From Chloroflexota bacterium (GTDB taxonomy: Bacteria; Chloroflexota; Dehalococcoidia; Lucifugimonadales; UBA3495), in contig JAPPCX010000114.1 in NCBI GenBank assembly GCA_028875655.1, forward strand, positions 62,001 through 126,000: 64,000 nt of DNA, written 5' to 3'. Each line of letters opens with the position of its first letter. The stretch's first letter is position 1. The notes beneath the pieces were generated by a model that saw only the letters and a list, made by a program, of their open reading frames with translations, made no database searches and was not told where the DNA came from. Both the position numbers and the translations under genes were made by a program. Shown piece after piece: positions 17,316 through 25,700 of this stretch.

Positions 17316-18020
17316 TTACACGGAACGCAGACGGTAAGGACGCAATGCACCCTGGCGCAGCCCTTCAAGGGGGCGGAAATCGCCCCGGTGCAGCGCAGCG
17401 AGGAATTGCGCCTCGTCGAAAATCTCGTCGGGGAACTCGGTGACGAACTTGCCCAGTCCGTGAGTGCTGTGGGCGTCGCTGCCGCCGGTCACCGGAAGGT
17501 TGAGCCGGTGGGCGACCTCGGCGGCGAAGCGGTTTTCCTCGTCGGAGGTGCCGCCGTTGGCGATCTCGATAGCGTCGGCGAGTTGAAAGACCCGGTGCTG
17601 CATGGCCTCATCCGGTTCCGTGGGGATTGGCTCGTTGGGATCGGGGTAGAGGTACGGGCGCGTTCGGTGATGCTGACCCAGGACGCCACGGAAGGGATGG
17701 GCTGAAACAACGTATCCGCCAACGGAGTGGGCCGCTTTGCTCAGTTCTTCCGCATGATTGAAACCGCTCTGGTAGCGGTCAACCCCGAAGCAGAGGATGT
17801 GGCCCATGTCGGTATCGGCTTCCATGGCGCGGATGAGGACCACGTTGTGCTGCGCGGCGAAGGCGGCGAATTCGTGGCGATCCCAGGGGCCGGAGTGCTC
17901 GGTTATGCAGAGGCCGCGCAGGCCAAGCCTTTCAGCTTCGAGAATGAGGTCTTCGGGAGTCAGGCTTGAATCGGCGCTGCCCTTGGTGGTGTGGATGTGA
18001 AGGTCAAAAAGGCGAGCCAT
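17316..18020 (-). CDS. PHP-domain metal-dependent phosphoesterase
   Basis: 234 residues from ATG 18020, chosen because the PHP domain starts at once (MARLFDLHIHTTKGS); 18080 is a longer alternative. The metal site is built from FDLHIH, the second motif ITEHSGPWDRHEF, the GMEAD-equivalent MEADTDMGH, SAHPFRG and the C-terminal GGSDAHSTHGLG. Such stand-alone PHP proteins hydrolyse phosphoester bonds in nucleotides or short oligonucleotides. It heads a probable repair operon with DinG and the glycosylase. Confidence 0.88.
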   Translation of the reverse strand: MARLFDLHIHTTKGSADSSLTPEDLILEAERLGLRGLCITEHSGPWDRHEFAAFAAQHNVVLIRAMEADTDMGHILCFGVDRYQSGFNHAEELSKAAHSVGGYVVSAHPFRGVLGQHHRTRPYLYPDPNEPIPTEPDEAMQHRVFQLADAIEIANGGTSDEENRFAAEVAHRLNLPVTGGSDAHSTHGLGKFVTEFPDEIFDEAQFLAALHRGDFRPLEGLRQGALRPYRLRSV

Positions 18021-18129
18021 AAGCCCAACCAGTGTATGCGGCAAGACCGCTGTCGTCAACGGGCCAGGCGGGTGCGCCATTGGCGCAATGCAGACGGTTC
18101 AAGGCAGAATTGACGTGGCTGGCTACTGG

Positions 18130-18158
18130 GTAGGGGCGGGTTTCAAACCCGCCCCTAC
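18130..18158. repeat. GTAGGGGCG palindrome, copy 3
   Basis: 29 bp with arms GTAGGGGCGGGTTT and complement around a single central C. It lies between the PHP gene and the downstream end of the hydrolase gene, next to a second stem at 18166. Confidence 0.85.
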
Positions 18159-18165
18159 TACGGAA

Positions 18166-18195
18166 CAGCGGAGGGCAACCACTAGGGTTGCCGCT
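18166..18195. repeat. Second palindromic stem next to copy 3
   Basis: AGCGG and GGCAACC (18174-18180) pair with GGTTGCC (18186-18192) and CCGCT around a short loop. Only about 7 bases separate it from the GTAGGGGCG palindrome, so the two form a composite extragenic element. Confidence 0.6.
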
Positions 18196-18216
18196 ACATA
18201 CTTGCGGTGGTCTCGG

Positions 18217-18975
18217 TTAGCGCCCGGCCCCCACCGGCTGGTGAGCCTTGAGGAACTCGATGACCTGGTTGATGGTCTGGGCCTTGATGTCCGGGTCTTC
18301 CTTCCAGGGATAGACCGTTGCCTGGGCATTCGGGGCCAGTTCCGCCATCGCCATTGCCGCTTCCAGCGAGTGGGACGGCGTGTCGTCGGGCATCACCAGC
18401 AGGGGTGTCTGGCACGAACGGGCAAAGTCCCGGGACACGCTGTACATAAAGTCCGGCTGGATTCGGTACAGGTTGTGCAGGTACTGCTCGATGGTCTCCA
18501 TCGTTAGATCCGGTCTATTGGCCAGCAGCGCGGGAGCCCAGACATCCACTCCGGAGTCGTACATCGCGTCCGGAGTCGCGTCGGCATGCCCCACCGGCTG
18601 GCACAGCACGGCGGCCGCGACCCGGCCGGGCGCCTTCTTTATCAGCGTCATCGCGAAAGGCCCGCCGATGCAGAAGCCGATAAAGCCGAACTCCCGTATC
18701 CCCAGGTGGTCCATCAGGCCAAGCTGGTCGTCCGCGAATGCGCCCCAGGGATCCTCGACCTGCACCGGACCGGTGGACTGGCCGCCGTTGGCGTTGCGCT
18801 GGTCCATGGTGATGACGCGGAAATGGTCCTTGAAGGCATCCACGGCATTGAAAACCTGGTTGGGCCAGCCGGCCATTATGGAGTTCAAGCCCCCGCCCGG
18901 CGTGGCCAGGATCGGGAAACCGGAACCTGTATCTTCATAGTGGATGGTGACGTCGCCTCGAGTATAAAACGGCAT
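18217..18975 (-). CDS. Alpha/beta hydrolase with a cysteine nucleophile position
   Basis: 252 residues with the alpha/beta-hydrolase order: oxyanion segment ATPGGGLNS (24-32), MDQRNANGGQS after strand 4, and the nucleophile elbow IGFCIGG, where Cys102 stands in place of Ser. The acid is probably Asp197 or Asp198 in MPDDTPSH. A canonical C-terminal His is not obvious; His202 lies close to the acid. Dienelactone hydrolases also use Cys. AAGGAG precedes the ATG by 7 bases. Monocistronic and divergent from dodecin. The substrate is unknown. Confidence 0.82.
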   Translation of the reverse strand: MPFYTRGDVTIHYEDTGSGFPILATPGGGLNSIMAGWPNQVFNAVDAFKDHFRVITMDQRNANGGQSTGPVQVEDPWGAFADDQLGLMDHLGIREFGFIGFCIGGPFAMTLIKKAPGRVAAAVLCQPVGHADATPDAMYDSGVDVWAPALLANRPDLTMETIEQYLHNLYRIQPDFMYSVSRDFARSCQTPLLVMPDDTPSHSLEAAMAMAELAPNAQATVYPWKEDPDIKAQTINQVIEFLKAHQPVGAGR

Positions 18976-19078
18976 TTTAGTTTCTCCTTGATGGGCCGGG
19001 TGTCGGCTTTTGAGCCGATTGTAACTTGGGCTATTGGGATGTCAAGGCAATACATCGACCCCGAGGCTCCACTCACGG

Positions 19079-19107
19079 TTGCCCTATCCGAACCATGCGC
19101 TTATCAT
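19079..19107 (+). promoter_or_regulatory. Sigma70-type promoter of the dodecin gene
   Basis: TTGCCC (19079-19084), 17-base spacer, TATCAT (19102-19107). The start codon is 67 bases further on with GGAG in front of it. Confidence 0.55.
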
Positions 19108-19173
19108 ACGTTGCCCCTGCGACTGGGAGAACGAAACGTATCTTCGGCAGGAAACAAAACAGTGGAGATAGAC

Positions 19174-19407
19174 ATGGCAATCGGCAGCACTTACAAGGTA
19201 GTTGAGCTGGTCGGGTCGTCCAGCGAGAGCGTACAGCAGGCCATCGACGGCGCAATCGCCCGCGCCGGGCAGACGATTCGCAACCTGGACTGGTTCGAGG
19301 TTCGGGAAATCCGCGGAACCATCGACGGCGACAAGGCCAACTGGTACCAGGTCAAGGTCGGCGTGGGCTTCCGCGTCGATTCCGGAGAAGACATCACTGA
19401 GGACTAA
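19174..19407 (+). CDS. Dodecin family protein
   Basis: 77 residues: TYKVVELVGSSSESVQQAI, then IRNLDWFEVREIRGTI and WYQVKVGVGFRV. The Trp in LDWFEV is the residue that stacks on flavin in bacterial dodecins. Twelve subunits form a hollow sphere that stores FMN/FAD (or CoA in some homologues), which fits a genome with many flavin oxidoreductases. The start is the ATG at 19174 with GGAG upstream; it is short and easily missed. Confidence 0.92.
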   Translation: MAIGSTYKVVELVGSSSESVQQAIDGAIARAGQTIRNLDWFEVREIRGTIDGDKANWYQVKVGVGFRVDSGEDITED

Positions 19408-19474
19408 TCCCGTAGGAATGCCCTCTGCGTTCGACCCACGGAACTCCTGACGCAAGACCGACGGAGGTTCCCTG

Positions 19475-20602
19475 TTACGGCAGGAAGGCCGGCATGACCT
19501 TGGTTCCGAAATTCTCCAGGTTGTTCAGGGTCTTGCGCAGGGGGATGCCCGAATGAGCGAATTCCACCAGCAGGTATTCCAGGTTGCACACCTCCCGCAG
19601 TTCCTGAATCCTCTCGGTTACGTGGTCGGGCGAACCCACCAGGAGCGTGCGGGGTTGCAGAAAATCCCAGTCCAACTTCGCGTCATCGGGCAGCTCTTCC
19701 CCAGGGTTGGTGAACACCTGCCGCCCGCGAAACGGGTCGTTGAATATGAACGCCGACATGATGCCGGCCTCGGCGTCCCTCCGCGCCTCCTCCATTGAGG
19801 ACGCCACGTAGGTCGAACGCATCACTCCCTGGTCCTCTCCCACTCCAAACGGACGGCCTTCAAGTCGTGAACGCGCTTCGGCGTAGGTTTCCATCCGCTG
19901 CCGGATTCGGAGCGCCGGAGGTTGCCAGTAGCACGCCTTCAGGCCCATCTCGGCCGCCGTCGCCACCGAGCGGTCTGTGGATACCGTCATCCACAACGGC
20001 GGGTGCGGTTGCTGGTAGGGACGCGGCGTTACCCGCAGCTTGGTGACCCGCTCGCCATCGTGCCACGCCGCATCGGTTTTGTAGGTCGGGTGGGAGTATT
20101 GGGTGCCGTGCGCCGGAAACGTGTAGTTGGTTCCCTGGTGGGAGAAGTATTCCTGCGTCCAGATTTTCCGGACGATTTCCACGGTCTCCTGGAATAATTC
20201 CCGATTCTCCCGGTCCTTGCGTGGGTCGGCGTTGGGGTGGAACTGCGGGCCCTCGTAGGGCCAGATTCCCCGGCCGAAACCCACGTCGATGCGCCCTCGG
20301 GTCATGTTGTCCAGGATGGCCAAATCCTCGGCCAGCCGTATCGGGTGCCACCAGGTCGCTATGTTGGCCATTTGGCCGATGCGGATTCTGGACGTGCGGG
20401 CCGCCAGGTCGGCTCCCAGCAGTATCGGATTGGGGATGTTTCCCAGTCCGTACGGGCTGAAGTGATGCTCCCCGAGCCAGATTGCCTCGAAGCCGAGCTC
20501 TTCCGCCATCAGGGCCTGCTGCCGCAAGTTGTCCAGGAAGTCTGCCGCGTTGACAGCCTCCCCCGCCGACGCCGACACGGTTGTGAAAGCTGCGAATCGC
20601 AT
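19475..20602 (-). CDS. LLM-class flavin-dependent oxidoreductase
   Basis: 375 residues of luciferase-like TIM barrel: AEELGFEAIWLGEHHFSPYG (about residues 33-52), NPILLGADLAARTSRIRIG, GRIDVGFGRGIWPYEG for the phosphate region, and QPHPPLWMTVSTD in the second half. The EHHF motif is the active-site stretch of the bacterial luciferase/alkanal monooxygenase branch, favouring FMN. AGGAGG lies 5-6 bases before the ATG. Monocistronic. The substrate is unknown. Confidence 0.9.
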   Translation of the reverse strand: MRFAAFTTVSASAGEAVNAADFLDNLRQQALMAEELGFEAIWLGEHHFSPYGLGNIPNPILLGADLAARTSRIRIGQMANIATWWHPIRLAEDLAILDNMTRGRIDVGFGRGIWPYEGPQFHPNADPRKDRENRELFQETVEIVRKIWTQEYFSHQGTNYTFPAHGTQYSHPTYKTDAAWHDGERVTKLRVTPRPYQQPHPPLWMTVSTDRSVATAAEMGLKACYWQPPALRIRQRMETYAEARSRLEGRPFGVGEDQGVMRSTYVASSMEEARRDAEAGIMSAFIFNDPFRGRQVFTNPGEELPDDAKLDWDFLQPRTLLVGSPDHVTERIQELREVCNLEYLLVEFAHSGIPLRKTLNNLENFGTKVMPAFLP

Positions 20603-20700
20603 TGCTGACCTCCTATCACCCGGCTCTCCGACGGACTGCCTTCCCAGTCAGTGCCACGCCTATCGTAAACGGCAAATCCATCGAATCTCCACTATGCTCG

Positions 20701-21894
20701 CTAATTGGTCAAGCGGTAAATGCCGGACTTCTGCGAGAGCAGGTACAGTTCGCCATCGTTGTCCTCGGCGAACGACACGATGCGCAGCCCAGTGTCGGCC
20801 AGTTGCTCGTGTCCTGTCACCTTGCCGTCCTCATAGCGCAGCCCAAAGACCTTGCCGGAGCAGAAGTCGCCGTACACGTAAGTTCCGTTCAACCACGGGA
20901 TCCGGGTTCCGCGATAGACGTAGCCGCCGATCACCGAGCAGGGTTCGCCGCTCAACGAGTACTCCCACACAGGCGGCGTCATTCCCTCCTGTTCACAACC
21001 GTCGCCGACGGCGAAGCAATGGCTGCCCTCCAACACGTTCCAACCGTAGTTGCCGCCCCGTTCGATAAAGTCGATCTCCTCCCAACGGTTCTGCCCCACG
21101 TCGCCGGCCCATAGCGCCCCGGTGTCGCGGTCGAAACTGAACCGCCACGGGTTGCGCAGGCCATAAGCCCAGATTTCTCCGCGCCCACGGGTTTCCGGCG
21201 CGTCGATGAACGGGTTGTCCGCCGGGATGGCGTAGCGACGTTCCCGGGTGGCCTGGGATACGTCGATGCGCAGGATGGTCCCCAGCAGCGTTGAGACATC
21301 CTGGCCGTGGCCCTGCGGGTCGCCGGCCGCCCCACCATCGCCCAGGCCGATGTACAGGTAGCCGTCCGGCCCAAAGGCGATTTGCCCGCCGTTGTGATTG
21401 GCGAATGGCTGCTCAACTTCCAGGATGACCAGTTCACTGTCCCGGTCGGCAGAAGCATGGTCGGGGGAAATGATGAAACGCGAGACTATTGACCGCCGCG
21501 GGTCCGCCGTCGAGTAGTACAGGTACAGGCGCCGTTCGTCTGTCGGATCCAACGCCATGCCCAGCAGCCCCTCTTCCGTGCGACGGCTGCTCACGCGATC
21601 GGTGATGTCCAGGGCCGCCATGACCGGAGCATTATCACCGTGGATTCCGCCAAATACCCATACTCGTCCGGCTTGCTCGGTTACCCACACCCGGCCATCC
21701 TTCGCCTGGACCAGGTTGGTGGGAGACTGAAACCCTTTAGCCGTCACTGCCGGGTCCAGGGCCAGGGTCCCTATGTTCGGCAAGGAAGCTGGCGATGGGA
21801 ACGTCGGGGCCGCCGTTTGCGCCGGACCCGCGCCGCCGCATCCCCCAGCCAGCGCCACGAGTAAAATAGTCAGGATTGTCGCGATTACTAACAC
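20701..21894 (-). CDS. PQQ-dependent sugar dehydrogenase-type lipoprotein (GSDH fold)
   Basis: 397 residues from GTG 21894. A signal peptide ending LAGGC makes it a lipoprotein. The six-bladed glucose/sorbosone dehydrogenase fold follows: RRTEEGLLGMALDP, ANHNGGQIAFGPDGYLYIG with the catalytic-type His, GLGDGGAAGDP, YGLRNPWRFSFD, and GGNYGWNVLEG. It should oxidise an aldose with pyrroloquinoline quinone outside the membrane. No PQQ biosynthesis gene is in the window. Divergent from the methyltransferase gene, 36 bases apart. Confidence 0.88.
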   Translation of the reverse strand: MLVIATILTILLVALAGGCGGAGPAQTAAPTFPSPASLPNIGTLALDPAVTAKGFQSPTNLVQAKDGRVWVTEQAGRVWVFGGIHGDNAPVMAALDITDRVSSRRTEEGLLGMALDPTDERRLYLYYSTADPRRSIVSRFIISPDHASADRDSELVILEVEQPFANHNGGQIAFGPDGYLYIGLGDGGAAGDPQGHGQDVSTLLGTILRIDVSQATRERRYAIPADNPFIDAPETRGRGEIWAYGLRNPWRFSFDRDTGALWAGDVGQNRWEEIDFIERGGNYGWNVLEGSHCFAVGDGCEQEGMTPPVWEYSLSGEPCSVIGGYVYRGTRIPWLNGTYVYGDFCSGKVFGLRYEDGKVTGHEQLADTGLRIVSFAEDNDGELYLLSQKSGIYRLTN

Positions 21895-21930
21895 ATTCCC
21901 AAGATACTACACCGATTCGGAGCAACCGCT

Positions 21931-22749
21931 ATGAAAGCAATCGAAACCTGGGGCGAAATGGTGCGTGTCGAGCACGAGCAGTCGGACCGGATGCGAGGAG
22001 CGCGGCCCGCCGACCACTGGACGCAGGACGCCCGGAACTTCAAAGCCGACCCCCACCGGACCGACGATGAATTGGTCGAGGAACTGCGTTCCCGCTTGTC
22101 GCCGGGTGAGACCCTGCTGGACGTCGGCGCGGGTGGCGGACGTCTGGCCCTCCCGCTGGCGCTCACCTGCGGAAGGGTAACGGCAGTGGAACCGTCCCCC
22201 AGCATGTGCGCGGTGCTGCGGGAAACCGCCCTGGAACACGGCATCGCCAACGTTTCGATTGTCGAATCAGGCTGGCTGGAAGCCTCCGTTCAACCCGCCG
22301 ACGCGGTTCTGTGCAGTCACGTGGTGTACGTGGTTGAGGACATCGAACCCTTTGTCCGTAAGATGGATCGCTGCGCCCGCCGCATCGTCCTGATGGTTTT
22401 GTTCCAGGCTCCGCCCCAGTCGCAAATGTACGCACTCTGGGAGCAGGTTCATGGCGAAAAACGCCACGGGCTGCCCGCGCTGCCGCAGTTCCTGCCGGTC
22501 CTGGACGAGTTGGGCATCAGGCCGGAAGTGTTCGAGCTGGACGTGCAGCCGCCCCAGGGGTTCGACAGTTTTGAGAATGCCAGGGAGATGATCGCCCGCC
22601 GGCTCTACGTTGCCGCCGGCACCGAAGCAATGTCCCGATTGGACCGGGTGCTGGAGGCATCGCTGCGGGAAGAGTCTGGCGTCTGGATGATTGAGGGCGC
22701 GCAGCCCATACGCCCCTGCATCGTGGCCTGGGAAACTGCCGGCCGTTAG
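21931..22749 (+). CDS. Class I SAM-dependent methyltransferase
   Basis: 272 residues. Motif I LLDVGAGGGRLALPLAL (about residues 65-81), motif II VTAVEPSPSM with the acidic Glu that binds SAM ribose, and DAVLCSHVVYVVEDIEPF as motif IV. The N-terminus contains WTQDARNFKADPHRTDDE. It stands alone with a GGAG site 9 bases upstream; the substrate is unknown. It ends one base before the convergent Lhr gene. Confidence 0.85.
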   Translation: MKAIETWGEMVRVEHEQSDRMRGARPADHWTQDARNFKADPHRTDDELVEELRSRLSPGETLLDVGAGGGRLALPLALTCGRVTAVEPSPSMCAVLRETALEHGIANVSIVESGWLEASVQPADAVLCSHVVYVVEDIEPFVRKMDRCARRIVLMVLFQAPPQSQMYALWEQVHGEKRHGLPALPQFLPVLDELGIRPEVFELDVQPPQGFDSFENAREMIARRLYVAAGTEAMSRLDRVLEASLREESGVWMIEGAQPIRPCIVAWETAGR

Positions 22750-22750
22750 C

Positions 22751-25700
22751 CTAAATGGTGCCCGGCATGGCTGCGACGGCAAGCTCGAATTCGACCGAAT
22801 ATGCCATGGCGCCGGAGTCGGCGTCGGAGCGATTCACCACGATGCCCTTTTCCAGCGACGCCACCGGAACGCCGTCGCGGAACACGACCCGGTTGCCGGG
22901 CTGGGATGGCACGCGCTCCCCCGGTGTCACGATGCCGACCAGGTTCAGCGGGTCGCATGCGGACACGACTTCCAGTGCGCCGGCGGCCGGCGCGCGGTGC
23001 GCCTCCCGCAGGGCTGATACGGCATCCGGCAGTGCGAACTGTTCCCCCACGAAACCGGAAACGAACCGCCCGCCCCTGATCTCCCCCTTGGCCTCCAGCC
23101 GGCGATAGACCCGCACCAAGTCCCGCCAGCGTGGCGCCATTCTCTCCCTGGCCAGCAACTCGGGAAAAACCATGCCGTAGCGGTGGAGCAGTTGCATGGC
23201 TTTCGCTTCCTGCGGATCCGCCACTGGGTCAAGAGATTCCAGCAATGACCACCGTCCGGCGCTGCCTCGGCGCTGCGAATGAGGACGCCGGGACGGTGGC
23301 GGCTGGCTGGCGCTGATGCGGGCGCGCAGGGGTCCCGGTTCCGCTTTGCCATTGCGCCGGCTGCCCCTCCGGTCCGGCCGGCTTCTGTGAGGCTTTGTGT
23401 TGATGCGAGCGCGGAGGGGGATGACGCTGTCCGACGTCACCAGCCCGTTGGCTGCCAGCATCCACAGGGCTTCCTCCACGTCCGACGGCAGGCGCCGGGT
23501 GTGGGCGATCAGGTCGCTCTGGAAGCACGCGCCCCGGCCGGACAGGACTTCCAGTATCTCGGCCATCGCTCCCGCCAGGCTGTCGGTGTTCTCGGTGGCC
23601 GGGTCCAACAGCCAGTCCAGGGACTCGCGCAGGGCCAGGGTGATGTTCGAGGACCGAGTCAGGGCCGCGGCTCGCAGGCCCGACCCGTTGCCGGATGCCG
23701 GACTGTTTCCTCTGCTGAAACGCCCCCAGGCCACCTCGCCGCCGGTACATAGACTATCCAGCAGCGCCGGCTTGTAGTCCGAGACGCGCCGGGCCAGCAG
23801 TTCCGACTCCCACGCGGCGGCGGCAGTCTCGAACCCCTGCAGCTTGTCGATAACGTCCAGCAATCCGCCCTCGCCGGCGGTTTGCCAGCCGGTCGCCGCA
23901 TATTGCCACCGGAACAGGAAGCGCATGAAGGACGCTTGAGGCACCGGTTCGATCTCCCGCCGCAGCCGGCCCACGGTGGCTCGGTGAATGCGGGCCAGAA
24001 TGCGCCGGTCACAAAACTCCTCTTCGTCAATGCCGGTTCGGAAACTCCCGCGCAACACCATCCCTTCGTTCTCCAATCCCAACACAGCGGTATCGACATC
24101 GGATAAAGACAGGCCGAGCAGTGCGGCCATCTCGCCGGCGGTAAATGGGCCGGAGCACTCGGCCCAGCCGCGCACCAGGTGCGGCGCCGCGTCCTCGCGC
24201 TCTATTTCGTCCCCGCGGTGTCCGGTGGCACAGGGCAGCAGGCTCACCCTCCCTTCCAGCTCGGTCTCCGGGTAGGCGGCGGAAACCGTGTCGGCCTGTT
24301 CGGCGGCCAGCCAGAGGACTGCGCCCTCCGATGGTGCAATACTCAGTACGCGTCCCGCTTTGGCCAGGTCTTCAAGCCACCCGAGCAGCATATCCCGGGA
24401 AGCCATCTCGGTGCGGGATACCAACTCGTCCGCTGGAGCGACGCCCAGGGTCAGTAGCGCGTCGTGCAACTCGTCTACGTCGCGGATGGCCGGCCAGGCG
24501 TAAGCCGATTCCTGTCGGATGGCTTCTGGGTCCAGCGCGGACAGGTCGCGGGCATCCTCCGGCAGGGCGCGACGCAGGGATACGGCCCGGGCCCGCCGCT
24601 CCTCCAACGGCGCGTCGTCCAGGAAGGCGTAGGGCATGGCGTTGAGAATCTGGTGGGCGAACACCGAGGGCTGAACTGTATCTTTGGCGAACACCTCGAT
24701 CTCGCCGGAGCGGATGGACGCCAGCACATCCTTCAGTCCTTCCAGGCTCATGGCCTCGGTGAGGCAGTCGCGGGTGGTCTCGAACACCAGCGGGTGATCC
24801 GGCGGCTCGATGTCGCCGGGCTCGGCGTTGTCCTGGCACTGTACCTGGGCCGGGAACAAGGCGGCCAGCAGGTCGTCGGAGCGCATCCGTTGCAGTGGAG
24901 CGGGCACCTTTTTGCCGCCGCTGTGCCGCAAGAGAGCCAGAAAGCGCGAAGCGTTCCAACGCCAGCGGGTGCCGTACAACGGTGCCTGGAACACCGCTTG
25001 GGTCAGCACCTCGTCCACTGTGTTGGGCGAAAGGTAGTTGAAAACGTCGCCCAGCGGGAAAGCCATGCTCGGCCCGAGGGAAAAGTTCAGTCCGTCGTCG
25101 GTGGCGCTGGCTTGTAGCTCGAAGTCGAAGGTGCGGCAGATGCGCTTGCGCAGCGCCATGCCCCAGGCCCGGTTGATGGCCGCGCCGAAGGGAGCGTGGA
25201 TCACCAACTGCATCCCGCCGCTCTCGTCGAAGAACCTTTCCGCAACCACCCGGCTGGCGGTGGGAACGACGCCCAGAACGCGCTTTCCCTCTACGATATA
25301 TGCCACCAGCTGCCGGGCGACTTCCGGCGACACACCCGCTTCAGACACCAACCACGCTTCGGCGTCCTCAGGATTGTCTAACCGCCGGTCGATGCCGTCC
25401 CGAAGTTGGGTAATCTCGTCCGAAAGCTCCCAGGTGCGTCCGGGCGCTTCGCCCAGCCAGAAAGGGATGGTCGGCAGATTGCCTTGGGCGTCTTCCACCC
25501 GGACCCGTCCGCTCTCCACCCGTCGGATCTTCCAGGGAGTGTTGCCCAGCAGGAAGATGTCCCCGGCCATGCTCTCGATGGCGAAGTCCTCGTTGACGGT
25601 TCCCACGAAAGTGCCTTCCGGGTCGGCCACCACGTCGTAGTCGGCGTTGTCGGGAATCGCCCCGCCGCTGGTCAGCGCGGCGAGGCGCGCGCCCCGGCGT

